Below, one piece after another: positions 32,913-44,017 of a stretch of 64,000 bases of DNA. The stretch is from Aradus depressus (taxonomy: Eukaryota > Arthropoda > Insecta > Hemiptera > Aradidae), in the NCBI GenBank assembly GCA_963662175.1, contig OY759215.1, positions 51,787,213 to 51,851,212 on the forward strand. Reading direction: 5' to 3'. The notes below the pieces were generated by a model. That model was not told where the DNA came from and did not search any database. It was given only the letters and a program-made list of their open reading frames with translations. Each line of letters begins with the position of its first letter. Position 1 is the stretch's first letter. The position numbers and the translations under genes were made by a program.

Positions 32913-33289
32913 GACTTCACAAAACGCAGTAGGTTCTTCTCACTTTGTTGGTGTAACACAACATGGGTAACACAGAGAAACAGCTGATAACGATGAGAAA
33001 AAAGGTACTGCCTTCTGAATAGTGATAATAGCACTTCTTAGATACAATAATTGCCACACCAAGCGCTAGTTACGTCAAACACCTTAATTATTTAATTATT
33101 TTTATTTTCAAGAACAGACAATTATCGGATAATAGATACTAATACAAACAATATCAGAATTGAATTTAGTGAGAAAACTGTATTTGATACAGCAACTTCG
33201 GTGTCATTTTCGAATTCAACAGGCCAAAATACATAGAGGAAAGGTAAAATAATCAAAAAAGGTTTTTTCATCTCTGGCCTGTGTAATTA

Positions 33290-33745
33290 ATAGCTGACTT
33301 ACATAGAATCTTCTATCTTTATGCTAAATTGTGTGTGGAGACATTCCTAAAATGACAGTTACTAGGGTTTTTGAGTTGAGCCCCCATCCTTTCAGGTGAT
33401 ATCGCCGAAAATTGACAGTTACTGTCCTCATGAGGTTTTGACTTTAAATATGAAATTTCATGTCGATACAATCATTACGTCGGCAGCAAGTAGAGTTTTT
33501 GTGTTAAGTTTCCCCCCATAATTCCCTTTTCCTTTCACAAATTTGGCTGGAAATCACGAGATGTCGTCTCTATGAGGTTCTGAATACAGACACAAAATTT
33601 TGTGTCGATACATTCATTATACCTGCATTCATTACAAATTTAATTAGCGCCAAACCACTTTTTCCCTCTGGGCGATTTAGCTCAAAAAGTGTTCTCATGG
33701 GATTTTGGATATAGATATAATATATCGATAGATTTTTAGAAATAA
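33290..33745 (-). repeat. Family A repeat, partial
   Basis: GACTTACATAGAATCTTC, GTCGATACAATCATTACGTC, GGCTGGAAATCACGAGATGT and GTGTCGATACATTCATTATA, in the minus order. Confidence 0.7.
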
Positions 33746-33897
33746 CCCAGACTCTAAAATCAATACTTGAATAACTAGAAATATAAAGAAAAACTAATGT
33801 TTTTTAAAAATATTGTCCATTTCACAAGATACATATATAAAATATATGGGACTATTTTCGGTGTTGCTACCATTCACGCACACATAACATCACACAA

Positions 33898-33927
33898 ACA
33901 TACTTTCGGTGTTGCTACCATCTTCAG
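33898..33927 (-). ncRNA. Hammerhead-like core, minus arm
   Basis: CTGAAGA, T, GGTAGCAACACC, GAAA, then GTATG. The boxes are intact, but stem II has an A-C mismatch and the cleavage site TC has become TG, so it is probably inactive. Confidence 0.45.
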
Positions 33928-33966
33928 CCACGACTTAACAAATACCTACTAAATGGAGTCCCATGG

Positions 33967-33996
33967 CTGAAGATGGTAGCAATACCGAAAATACTC
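33967..33996 (+). ncRNA. Hammerhead-like core, plus arm
   Basis: CTGAAGA, T, stem II GGTA-GCAA-TACC with a GNRA loop, GAAA, ATAC, TC. ATGG just before the core pairs with CCAT just after TC to form the first four pairs of stem I. The triplet is CTC. ATAC has replaced the palindromic GTAC of the sister element, which weakens stem III. Confidence 0.6.
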
Positions 33997-34099
33997 CCAT
34001 ATAATATATCTTGTGAAATAGACAATATTTTTAAAAAACATTCTTTTTTTTTTATGTGTTTCACTATATTTCTGCAAAAATTTTAAGTATCATTCTGAA

Positions 34100-34955
34100 T
34101 GAATAGGTTGAACCGTTTTACCTTAAATTTAGAATCTTCAACACACATATTTTCTTTTAAATTAGAAATGTTGGGTTCTGAAATTAAAAGACAAACGAAA
34201 GGAAGGACTCTAAATAAAACGTATTTTCAAAATAACATCCTATTAATTATGATAATCTTGTTCATTATTTATAAATTTTCAATTTTATCGTTATCTACAT
34301 AATTATCAAATGTGAATATAAATAAGATGAAGTCCAATAATTCAATAAATTTGAAACGATTTAGTTCAAGTTCATAATAACATTTGAAAATTATGTATAA
34401 TAAATTAAAAAATTTGTTTTGATATTTAAAAAGAATTGGATCACTGAAAAAAAATAAATTTCTCTTGGCATTTAAATGAGTTAACATATAATTTTGATTC
34501 TTTGATATAATCTTTAAAAGAAAAAAAAAAAAAAAAGAAATGAATTGAACACAAAAAACAAACATTTGAAACTCCAGGAATCTATATATCATTAAGTATA
34601 CTTAAAAAACCTCTTAAAAGCAATGTCTGTCGACAGGAGTGTATAATAAAGATTTCTATCTTAGTAGCCAGCCGTAAGCAGCTATTTCAGGTATATTGCG
34701 ATTTAATTTATTCTACTTGGCGACTAAATAACATTCACTAGCAAAAAGATTTCTCCACTCTTGTATATTTGTGAGTAAGCAGTTAAATGATTGCATAAAT
34801 AGGTGTTCCTTCGGAGGTTCTTCCAGTTTCAATATATTATAAACATTATCTACTGAGTCACCATAAAAAATATATTATAGTTCGGTATTATGACTCATGA
34901 TGGCACCATGTTCACAAACACACACACAAAGAAAAAAGGATTACATAACTACCCA
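34100..34955. other. Very AT-rich, no gene
   Basis: Open frames on both strands are F/I/K/N-rich and without motifs. Confidence 0.35.
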
Positions 34956-34959
34956 ATAT

Positions 34960-35555
34960 ACTTCTTTCACGAGATCTGGCTGACAATTAATATGTGTTCT
35001 CCTTAGAGTGTTCTAGATACACATATAAAAAAATCTTAAAAAAACACATAAAAGTCAAGAGGGCGCCGGTAGCTCAGTGGTATTCGTGCTTGGCTTCTGA
35101 GCTCAAGAACGTGGGTTCGAAACCCGACCGAGGTCCTTAGTTTATTTTATCTGGGAGATAAAATAAATTTAAGCACGTCGTCCTTCGGATGGGACGTTAA
35201 GCGATGGTCCCGAGCCTGTACGATGTCAGGTACTCGTTAAAATTTAGGATAATCAAAATTTAGGACTCCCACAGTAGAGTCGGGCTCATTTCCACCAGAG
35301 TGACCTAAGAGAGCTCTGGTAGTAGGCGATATGACCTTGTAGTTAAAGCCCGGGCATGAGTCACAAAACCTAACCTATAAAAGTCGATATTTTCATCCTA
35401 TCGGGAGTTATCGTGTTCACAGACATATACAGACATTTTTTTTTTTCATTTTTGAAATCAGGAGGTCTGAAAACATGAAATTCTGTTGAAAACTACATAT
35501 CTAACTTCAGACTGATTACATAACTTCCCCTATACTTTATTTAATTGGCGAAGTA
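34960..35555 (-). repeat. Family A repeat with a SINE-T inside
   Basis: Left part 34965-35056 (CTGACAATTAATATGTGTTC), right part from 35386 (CCTATCGGGAGTTATCGTG, then AGGTCTGAAAACATGAAATT) to the hairpin end CTTCCCCTATACTTTATTTA..GAAGTAA. Confidence 0.75.
35057..35376 (+). repeat. SINE-T, telomere-like tail
   Basis: Complete head and B box (GGGTTCGAAACCC), a slightly shortened body, tail ACAAAACCTAACCT. Target duplication ATAAAAGTC at 35048-35056 and 35377-35385. Confidence 0.9.
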
Positions 35556-35899
35556 ATAAATAAATAAATATGTAACGATATCTTGTAAAGTAAGGAAGGA
35601 ACGATTAACAGCAATTCCATAATATTCAACTAATACATGGCAAGATAAAAAAAAAATAAATAAATAAATAAGAAAAAAATTCAGTTTAAAAAATGTTGAT
35701 TTCAACGTTAACCATTGACAGACAAATAAAATTAAAAAAAAATGCAGAGTAACTATGGCAATGAATTTCTTTGAAGAAAAATTCCTTTGAAAGGAATGCT
35801 ACATACAACATGTTAGTTGATACTTGGAGTTCTCTGTCAGAAAGGAATTTACAAAACGCTTGAAAGAAAATGTGGGGCAATTAAAAATGTCGTCGGTAA

Positions 35900-36180
35900 T
35901 GTAATTCCCGGCTCGAATTAATCAACTAAGTTCGCTCTCTCTCTCTCTCTGAAACCAATTAACCCATTTGGTTGCAAGTGGTTAAAAGGGTTTTTGAATT
36001 GAGGCCCTTCTCTCATTCTCTTCTTCTCTTCAACACATTCGCTTGGAATTCGATTATCGTTGTATTTCTTGGATAATGGTTCAAATATATTTCATATCGA
36101 TACATTGACATAGGAAGTTGTTAAGGATTTGAATGTTTCCTCCCTTCTCTGGTCCTCCATTAATCCAATAAATTCTATCG
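35900..36180 (-). repeat. Family A repeat, partial
   Basis: GTCGTCGGTAATGTAATTCC, CGAATTAATCAACTAAG and a degenerate GATACATTGACATAGGAAGT module. Confidence 0.6.
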
Positions 36181-36269
36181 TAGTTACTTTTGTTTAATAT
36201 TTTTATTATTATCATGAATTTTTTAAGTTATCTACTATTTACTTTATTGTTATTCATATATATATAAAT

Positions 36270-36531
36270 AGGGTTAGGGTTTATGACTCATGCCCGGGCT
36301 TTAACTACGAGGTCATATCGCCTACTACCAGAGCGCTCTTTCGTCACTCTGGTAACGAGTACCTGACATCGTACAGGCTCGGGACCATCGCTTAACGTCC
36401 CATCTGAAGGACGGAGTGCTTAAGTTTATTTTACCTCCCAGATAAAATAAACTAAGGGCCTCGGTCGGGTTACGAACCCACGTTCTTGAGCTCAGAAGTC
36501 AAGCACGCATACCACTGAGCTACCGGCGCCC

Positions 36532-36533
<2 letters not shown>
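36270..36533 (-). repeat. SINE-T, telomere-like tail
   Basis: Minus-strand copy: tail GGGTTAGGGTTTATGACTCA at the left, head AGCTCAGTGGTATGCGTGCT at the right. About 60 bp of the body is missing. TA-rich sequence on both sides suggests the insertion site. Confidence 0.85.

Positions 36534-36617
<84 letters not shown>
36534..36617. repeat. Compound (CT)n(TA)n microsatellite
   Basis: About 14 CT units then about 27 TA units, directly beside the SINE head. Confidence 0.95.
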
Positions 36618-36623
<6 letters not shown>

Positions 36624-37042
36624 ATTTATATATTATATAAACAAATAACGATAATAAGATAATTAAAAAAATTAATGATAATAATAAAAATATTAAACAA
36701 AAGTAACTGCGATAGAAACTATAGGATTAATGGAGGACATGTATTATAATATATCTTTTGTAGGAGGCTATAACAATACAAGTCAAAGAAATCAATTTTT
36801 CAGGAGAACAGAAAATGTCTTTTGCCACTGGACAAATTTTTTTGAACTGCCAAAAAATTAGATCTACGTACGTCAGAGACATTACCAACTTGTCCTCTTC
36901 CCACCACTTCTAGAGATTGACTTCACATTGTGAAATATGTAATAATACTGTTTCAGCCAAAAATGGACTTGTACTCTTTTTTCCGCTCATCAAGATATAG
37001 TATATAATGTATAAATATTTATAAAAATATAAGTAATACCTC

Positions 37043-37325
37043 AGGACGCCGGTAGCACCCTTGCCTACTGAGATCAACATCGCGGGTTCGGAACCCGGTC
37101 GGAGCCCTCACCTCCCCCCAAAAAAAAACCTAGAACACACCGTCCTTCGGATGGGACGTTAAGCGACAGTATCGAGCCTGCACAATGTCAGGTACTCGTT
37201 AAAGACCCCTGCGTGAATAAACCTTGGTAGGCAAAATTTAGAACGTGAAGTCGTGTAGAGTCCCCAAAGCGCGATCTATCTGGCGACATGACCTCATAGT
37301 CCGGACATAAGTCACAATAATTATT
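37043..37325 (+). repeat. SINE-T, diverged
   Basis: Head lacks part of the A box; B box GGGTTCGGAACCC; GTCCTTCGGATGGGACGTTA intact; tail of the CACAATAATTA type. Older than the CCTAACC-tailed copies. Confidence 0.8.
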
Positions 37326-37939
37326 ATAACTAAACTATTTATTAATATTAGAAATTTTGTATTAATTTATCTTCTATTTTTTTTTATCTCATGTGTTTGT
37401 CGGTTGTGTATAATTGCTAAGCTTTTTCGATGTCCACAATTGCTTGAGGTATCCAAATATCAAGTTTATGGTTTAACAGAAATAAATATTATCGAGAGCT
37501 CTCGTGTCCCAGTCACACATCAGACAGGATTCTTTTCAATTTTTGGATTCAGGGGGCGTCGACATGAACATGAATAACATGACATTCAGCTCAAAACTCA
37601 ACTTTCAATTTCTGACCCTTATATTTCGTATATCTGGTGAAGTAAAATACAAAATATAAGTTATATATAATCTCTTTTCCTGAGAACTTTGGTGGGGGGC
37701 ATCGCCTCCCAGCGCCCCCCCCCCCCCCCCCCCCCTTCAACACCCTTGCCGTCATATGGAACAACATGCACTAAAGATGATAGGAATGGAAAATCCAATT
37801 CCATTCCATACATTCCAACCAGAATCCTACCTTCAATGAATCCCTCTCTAAATCCAGATATTGGAAATTCAGTTTCCCCTTTCGATTCCACAAAAATTCT
37901 CTCGTCCTTGTGTATAGACTGCCATAGTATGCCAGTAAC

Positions 37940-38090
37940 ACATAGTAGCGTGCTTGCTTACTAAACTCAAGATCGCGGGTTCGAAACCCGGCCGAGGCCC
38001 TTAGGTCTTTTATCTGAGAGGTGAAAAAACCTTGGATGGAACGTAAAGCGATGGTGGAAGACTCTTAGACCCAGTGAATGAAAATTTAGG
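37940..38090 (+). repeat. SINE-T, 3' truncated
   Basis: Begins inside the head (GTAGCGTGCTTGCTTACT), B box GGGTTCGAAACCC, and stops near AATGAAAATTTAGG. Confidence 0.75.
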
Positions 38091-38094
38091 ACAA

Positions 38095-38950
38095 CTTTTT
38101 ACTCCACCAGGTATACGAAGAATACCGATGGTGAGTATCACCGGAATTTCAAAAATTAAAAAAAATTAAAAATTTATGTCTCTTTGTGTGAGTGTCTGTA
38201 AATTTGATAACTCCCGGTAGAATGATGGTACCGACACGATAAGAGGGGGCCGATAGGTCACTGGTATGCGTGCTTGTCTTCTGAGCTCAAGATCGTGGGT
38301 TCGAAACCCGACCGAGGCCCTTAGTTTATTTTAATTGGGAGGTAAAATAAACATAAGCACGCCGTCCTTCGGATGGGACTTTAAGCGAAGGTCCTGAAAG
38401 CCTGTACGATGTCAGGTACTCGATAAAGGCCCCTATCCAAGGTGAATACAAAAGGGAAGGCAAAATTTAGGACTCCCACAGTAGAGTCGGACTCATGTCC
38501 ATCAGAGTGACGAAAGAGCGCTCTGGTAGTAGGCGGTATGACCTCGTAGTTAAAGCCCGGGCATGGGTCATGAAACCTAACTTAACCTCTACACGATAAT
38601 TGTACATGTGTATCCAAAATCCCATTAGGACGACACCTCGATCAAAGAGAAGGGGGATATTAGGGGAAGGGCTTTACACAAAAACTGCTGTTGTAATGAA
38701 TTGAATAAATAAAAATCCCCCCCCCCCTCCCCCCCTCCCCCAATTGACACCAATGAAATTTCAGTGAAATCTCCTGAATGTAAAGGAGGGTATCAGAGGG
38801 GGGCTTAACTCAAAAATCCTAATAACTGCCGACATAATGTATCAACACAACATTTAGTATGAGGATTCAGAAGAATCGATTGATATCCCATCGATTGGTT
38901 CTGGAGGGAGAGCTTACACATAGTAAATTAAGTAGGGAATATAAATTGTT
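38095..38950 (+). repeat. Family A repeat with a SINE-T inside
   Basis: Hairpin-end part (ACTCCACCAGGTATACGAAG) at the left, first module to ACACGATAA at 38242. It resumes after the SINE and continues to GGAGGGAGAGCTTACACATA. A C-rich block (38718-38740) has grown in one module. Confidence 0.75.
38243..38590 (+). repeat. SINE-T, telomere-like tail
   Basis: Full length; tail ATGAAACCTAACTTAACCTC. Target duplication ACACGATAA at 38234-38242 and 38591-38599. Confidence 0.9.
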
Positions 38951-39459
38951 GATTGACATAAAATTTAAATGTTTTTTTTGTCTTCAAATAAAGTTAATCT
39001 AAGAACGAATGGAGCTCAGCTGATAAGGATCTTTCATCAAGGTTTTAAATAATTTCTATAAAGGAACTGGCCTTGTCAACTAATTGTAGGTGTTTTAATA
39101 ATTGCTATCATAAATCTCAACGGAGATTTGTGACTCTAACAATGGCTATAATCCAGCCATTGTGGTAATAATAATGGAGTCGAGAATAACATAATGATCC
39201 TTATTAAATTGCCACATTGCATGTTGTTAAAAATTTATATGACATTTTTTTTATTTTCAATAGCAACAATATGAGAAGAGAACTGCAGATAGGGATGTTT
39301 CGATAGCTATCGATACCAGTATCGCAAGTATTGAAACAAGTATCGATACGTATCGAATGAACTGATGATTTTTTTTAATACCTATTATTTCCCCAGCTAA
39401 ACCTAAAGCTTTTACCGGTTTCATTTTTTCAAAATGAAGAAAAATAATTATTTTTCTTC

Positions 39460-40130
39460 CCTTGAACGAAATAATCAATTATGTTTTTCTCTCCCTCCAT
39501 AACGAATCGACCGATTAGACTGAAAATCAATAGTTAAGATTAAAGAAGGGGTTTTTGAATCTTCATACTATATTTCATTATAACGGCAGTTAGTTATTAT
39601 GGCTCACGCCCGGGCTTTAAGGTCATATCGCCTACTGCCACTCTTTCGTCACTCTGCTGGACATGAGCCCGACTCTACAATAATTTTGCCCACTCTAAAT
39701 TTTTATTCACCTATAGTAGCGGTCTTTAACGAGTTACCTGACATCGTACATGCTCGGGACCATCGCTTAACGTCCCATCCAAAGGAAGGCGTGTTTAAGT
39801 TTTTTTTACCTCCATGATAAAATGCAAAACTAAAGTTTTCGAACCAGCAATCTTGTGCTCAGTAAGCAAGCACGCATACCACTGAGCTACCGGCACTCTC
39901 TAGAGGTTTTCTAAGGCCCTCCTCTAATCCCCCCTTCCCTTATCTCCTTATCGTATCGATAATTCATTCTTCCGGGAGTTAACATGTTCACAAATAAGGT
40001 AGGACATTTTTCTCTTTTTTTTGAATCAGGGGGTCAAAAACATGAAATCCCAATGAAAAAAAAACAATGAATTTCTCACTTACTACATTACTTTCTCTAT
40101 ATACTTTGTATAGCTGGAGAAGTAGACGAT
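39460..40130 (-). repeat. Family A repeat with a SINE-T inside
   Basis: CTTGAACGAAATAATCAATT and TTTCTCTCCCTCC at the left; AATTCATTCTTCCGGGAGTT and the TATATACTTTGTATAGCTGG hairpin end at 40098-40125. Confidence 0.7.
39590..39903 (-). repeat. SINE-T, AATAACTAACT-tail type
   Basis: Left end AGTTAGTTATTATGGCTCAC, right end GAGCTACCGGCACTCTC. Several small deletions in the body. Confidence 0.85.
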
Positions 40131-40224
40131 AAAACATAACGTTACACCTGTATAACCATTGAAACTAACTTGCCTAACTAACTTCCATAACTTTTGAACC
40201 GTTTATCAAGCTGGAACATCGTGC

Positions 40225-40410
40225 ATTCTTCATACCATGGGACTTTTATCGACTCAGCCGTGTGAACATGTTAACGCCCGGAAGAATGAATTATCGATAC
40301 GATAAGGAGATAAGGGAGAAGGGGGGATTACAGGAAGGCCTAACAAAGACTCTAATAACTGCCGTTATAGAGGGCGCCACTAGCTTAGTGGTATGCGTGC
40401 TTGCTTACTT
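40225..40410 (+). repeat. Family A fragment and SINE-T head fragment
   Basis: Family A from 40258 (GTGTGAACATGTTAACGCCC) to ACTGCCGTTATA, then a SINE head only (AGGGCGCCACTAGCTTAGTG to GCTTGCTTA), then T15. Confidence 0.6.
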
Positions 40411-41040
40411 TTTTTTTTTTTTCTATTATTTAATGCCTTTAGATCATTACAAAATAAAAGATAAACATTACAAGATAAACAGGCTACCTCAGCCAGGACT
40501 GTACAATCACTGTTAAAAATTAAACATAGTATAGAGTGAAAAAAAAAAACAAAAAAAGAAAAATAAATAAATAAAAAATAGTATCTTTAGTAAAAAATAA
40601 AAAATAAAAAATAAATAAAAATAATAATAAATATAATTGAGAAAAGAAAAAGTGACTAAAATAAGAAATATTCTCGTAATATAGAAGAAAAGTAAAATAA
40701 AAATTGATGAATAATGAAGTGCTGATGGAATGAACCTGACAACCCGGAGACCTGGCATTGAGTTTTAACCGAGTGAGAGACAAGACAAGTGAACATGAAG
40801 TTGGCAGAGTACAACAGCATACATGGAGCGGACCGTGGCAGGGCAGGGCAGGGAGAGAAGAGAGCAGAACAGAACGTCGTGCTAGTCAGAGTAGAGAGAA
40901 CTTAACATGGACTCAACCTGATCAGAGCTCAGTCCGGTGACCCACTCCATGACCCTAGTCATATACCTCTCTGGTTTTCTATCTAGTTTTATATCTTTGG
41001 GCAAATTATCAGCGCTGCACGCACACTACTTCAAATTTCC
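40411..41040. other. No gene recognised
   Basis: An A-rich half, then a mixed-composition stretch (40740-41010) with no repeat match and no motif in its frames. A G27 tract follows at 41049-41075. Confidence 0.35.
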
Positions 41041-41109
41041 AATGGGAAGGGGGGGGGGGGGGGGGGGGGGGGGGGTCGTTTTACATAATTTCAAAAGACT
41101 AAATACCAC

Positions 41110-41350
41110 TTAACTTCACCAGCTATACGAAACATATGGGAATTTATGTAATTGTTCAGATTTTTCCAATGAACCAGAAATTGAAAAAAAACTTCTGTCA
41201 GTCTGTGTCTACACGATAACTCCAGATCGAATGAATTCAAATTTATATGCGTACCCAGAACCCTTTATGGACTACACCTATTGATTTTCAGCCAAATCGG
41301 CCAACGGAAAAGGGGCTTTAGGGGAGAGGCTTTACACAAAAACTGTTGTT
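41110..41350 (+). repeat. Family A repeat, truncated by a LINE fragment
   Basis: CTTCACCAGCTATACGAA, CACGATAACTCCAGATCG and TTGATTTTCAGCCAAATCGG, stopping at ACACAAAAACTGTTGT. Confidence 0.7.
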
Positions 41351-41355
41351 TAGCA

Positions 41356-41555
41356 GTGGGCCCATCTTGGGTGGTTCGGAATCAGCAGATTCGTGAAATA
41401 ATGGACATCCCGGACATCGAAGCGTTCATCGCCAGACTGACCCGGGACTATTATGACAACCTCGTACTGATGCCTGGAGCCCAGTACTATGAGGAGGCTC
41501 AAACCTCATCTACTATTCTACAAAGACTTCTATCAATGATCTTTTATAACGTGCA
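41356..41555 (+). pseudogene. LINE ORF2 C-terminal fragment, Jockey-like
   Basis: Frame: VGPSWVVRNQQIREIMDIPD, then IEAFIARLTRDYYDNLVLMP. The WxVRNxxIRExxxIP and YDNL pattern is the end segment of Jockey-clade ORF2. It comes before a second fragment that starts with the catalytic RT motif, so these are two copies or a rearranged one. Confidence 0.7.
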
Positions 41556-42330
41556 CAAGGTGCTATTCTGAGCCCCCTCCTTTTTCATTTGTACACCCAA
41601 AACATCCCCTAAACTCCCATGGCGACATTAGCCACCTATGCCGATGACACAATGCCTGTCAGCATAGTATCCACTCCGTCGCCATTGAACAGCTCCTGGA
41701 AGCCCTGACAGAAGTTTCCTTCGGGTTCTCAAAATGGAGACTAAAACTAATCGTAGGGAAGGCTGAAGCTAAATTCTCTATAGAAGAACGTCAGCTGCAA
41801 ATTGATGACTTCCCCATTCTCTGGAATCCTAAGGACCAGGGTGTGCACTGTTTTGGAGTACTTTTGGACTCACATGGAAACTACACATTAACAGAAATCT
41901 ACAGCTACCATATTCACGACTTAACACCCTCTCTCATAAACAGAAACAGACACTTCTACTTCCACTTTTAACATATGCCTGTCCAGTCTGGATCGGTACC
42001 AGCAACACTAACATGAAACGACTACAAACATCTCAAAATAAAGTACTCCGAAAAGCAACAAACGCACCCTGGTTTTTCAAGAATCACAAAATCCACGAAG
42101 AATTGGGTGCTCCTCTGTTTTCAGCTCACATCGAGAAGCTAGTGGTGAATCACCACTAAGGCCTTGTGCATTGTTCCGGGGCTGTGCGCTATAGTCTTTG
42201 TGCGCGTACTCCTGGGAGGCGACTCAAACAAAGACTGTACCAGGACATTCTCTTTTAAACTCCTTCTTGTATATATTTGTGCATAGCATGTATTTTGCTG
42301 GACCAAATAAATGTTGTTGTTGTTTTTGTT
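41556..42330 (+). pseudogene. Jockey-like LINE: RT catalytic region to 3' end
   Basis: From 41556: QGAILSPLLFHLYTQNIP, a stop, then MATLATYADDT; the YADD at 41637-41648 is the reverse transcriptase active site. Frameshifts follow. From about 41980: IGTSNTNMKRLQTSQNKVLR, then NAPWFFKNHKIHEELGAP and a stop at 42157-42159. A 3' UTR of about 170 bp ends ACCAAATAAATG and TTG repeats. The palm, fingers and endonuclease are missing. Confidence 0.8.
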
Positions 42331-42959
42331 ACGTTTCCTTTCTGCATTCTGAATTTCTTCAACTTTAGTGTATATCACCATAACGTGCTGAGCCAATAAA
42401 AATATTTTTTTTTGTGTGTGTTGTCTTCAAATATTTTAATTGATTAACCATTAGGTATATTGTTTACCCTGACTCGTTCAGTTAATGGCGTATCAAGTCA
42501 TCAGTGTCGGATAACTCCAATTAAGTTAATTTGTCATCGACAAAGTGTAGAAATTATTGCCTATTTAATTTTGACATTTGAAACAAGGCCAGACCTCTAC
42601 TTATGGTAGGAAACTTTCATAAAATTAACATTTATAAGTTATTAGCCGTGTTTAGAATTATTTATGACTGACACTATATTGGTTGTTTTATAAGTCAATG
42701 TTGGTAATTGATATTAACAACTTTTTATTTTTTATTTTTTTATCCAAGTTTATACGATTGAAATAATTTTAAATGTCAGACTGGGTTACTCACCGTTAAA
42801 CGAGGACCGGATAGGAATATCAAAGGCCCCCCTGAACCTGTCACTTTCCGAAGGAACCCCATAAAAAGACTTGAAGAAGTAACGGGTTCCACAGTCTGGA
42901 CTCACACTCTTATTAACCCTATGGCTACTACACACTCACACAGACACTCAACAGTCTGG
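42331..42959. other. No gene recognised
   Basis: AT-rich, apparently unique. Patch 42790-42950 is of mixed composition without a frame. Confidence 0.3.
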
Positions 42960-43250
42960 GCTATAATAAACCATCGTATAAATTAATACGGTCTTGGTAA
43001 TGGGGGGATAACGATCAGAGCGAAGAACGGAGGACGGCGTGGCGGGGCAGGGCGGGCTTTCTCCCAATTAAGGCGGGAACAATTAGCCAATGGGAAGATT
43101 GATTGGTCGGTTGGCTCTGCTTTCTAAATCATCCAAGGCCTCCTCTATCTGGATGACGAGGCCCCAACCTGCCAATTAATATAGACACCTCACCCCACTG
43201 ATGGATCACTGACCTGTCATCCATTTATAAACACCCTTCCACATCACTCT
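42960..43250. promoter_or_regulatory. Candidate regulatory island
   Basis: A repeat-free, GC-richer island with clustered motif-like words: homeodomain-type CAATTAAG, CAATTAGC, CCAATTAATA; several CCAAT/ATTGG; GGCGGGAA; and TTTATAAAC. Such clustering, some 26 kb from the only developmental gene, fits an enhancer, but motif matching alone is weak evidence. Confidence 0.25.
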
Positions 43251-43371
43251 TTAATATTTCTCACTTTTAAGCGAATTTACTCATATTAAGGATTTATTAT
43301 GCAGGTTATCCGGGAGAATAAGAAAATCGCCGGTGAATCACTCGCAATGTACCTACTGAAAACGGTTTGAG

Positions 43372-43560
43372 GGCGCCGGTAGCTTAAGGGTAGTGTGCTA
43401 GCCTATGGAGTTCAAGATCGAGAGTTCGAGGCCATTTCTTTATATGGGACAAATAAACCATGAGCCCTTCCGGATGGGTCGTTAAGCGATGGTCCCGAGC
43501 GTGTTAGATGACAGGAACTCGTTAGGGACCACCTACCCTAAACTGGGTCTGCAAAAATGT
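43372..43560 (+). repeat. SINE-T, diverged and shortened
   Basis: GGGCGCCGGTAGCTTAAGGG head; GGTCGTTAAGCGATGGTCCC body; stops after GGGTCTGCAAAAATG. Confidence 0.75.
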
Positions 43561-43926
43561 ATGACATACACAATGGAGCTAATAGAGAAGACATAAGAGT
43601 ATTGGATGCTTAGGTCCCTATGTGTACACACCAGTCTGCTCTGAAGACGCCGGTAACTCAGAGATATCGCGGGTTCGAAACCCGGCTGAGGCCCTTAGGT
43701 TTTTTATCTTGGAGGTGAAAAACTTTAAGCACGCCTTCCTTCGGATGGGACGTTAAACGATGGTCCCGAGCCTGTATGATGTCAAATACACGTTAAAGAC
43801 CCTTATCCTAGGTGAATAAACCTAGGTAGGCAAAATTTAGGACTGCCATTGTAGACTTGAAAAATAAAATAAAACTTGTTTATTTGATATATTGTCTAAT
43901 TTCACTAACTATATACATATACATGG

Positions 43927-43956
43927 GAGTACTTTCGGTATTTCTACCATCCTCAG
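43927..43956 (-). ncRNA. Hammerhead-like core, minus arm
   Basis: Identical to the core at 43988-44017 because the arms are perfect inverted copies. Transcription from either side would thus carry a core. Confidence 0.65.
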
Positions 43957-43987
43957 CCAAAAGCATAAGAGATAAGACTGCTTTTGG

Positions 43988-44017
43988 CTGAGGATGGTAG
44001 AAATACCGAAAGTACTC
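43988..44017 (+). ncRNA. Hammerhead-like core, plus arm (best copy)
   Basis: CTGAGGA, T, stem II GGTA-GAAA-TACC, GAAA, GTAC, TC. TGG before the core pairs with CCA after TC (stem I). Stem III is the palindrome GTAC, too short to fold on itself but able to pair between two copies, as proposed for minimal Penelope hammerheads that act as dimers. Cleavage would follow CTC at 44015-44017. The extra U after CTGANGA is a deviation from the textbook core. Confidence 0.65.

Larger units (their letters stand above)
33790..34090. mobile_element. Penelope-like fold-back element
   Basis: Left arm TTTTTTAAAAATATTGTCCA..CACAAGATA and right arm TATCTTGTGAAATAGACAAT pair over about 140 bp, with a short duplicated GGTGTTGCTACCAT block in the left arm (33855 and 33909). 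The right end TTTCACTATATTTCTGCAAA is homologous to the right end of 43855-44136. No coding sequence. Confidence 0.7.

Noticed and set aside
37661..37964. Overlapping ORFs around a C21 tract
   Set aside because: Gly/Pro runs from the homopolymer; no motif on either strand.
40513..40783. Phe/Tyr/Leu-rich minus-strand ORFs resembling membrane proteins
   Set aside because: Low-complexity A/T-rich DNA; the hydrophobicity comes from TTT/TTA codons.
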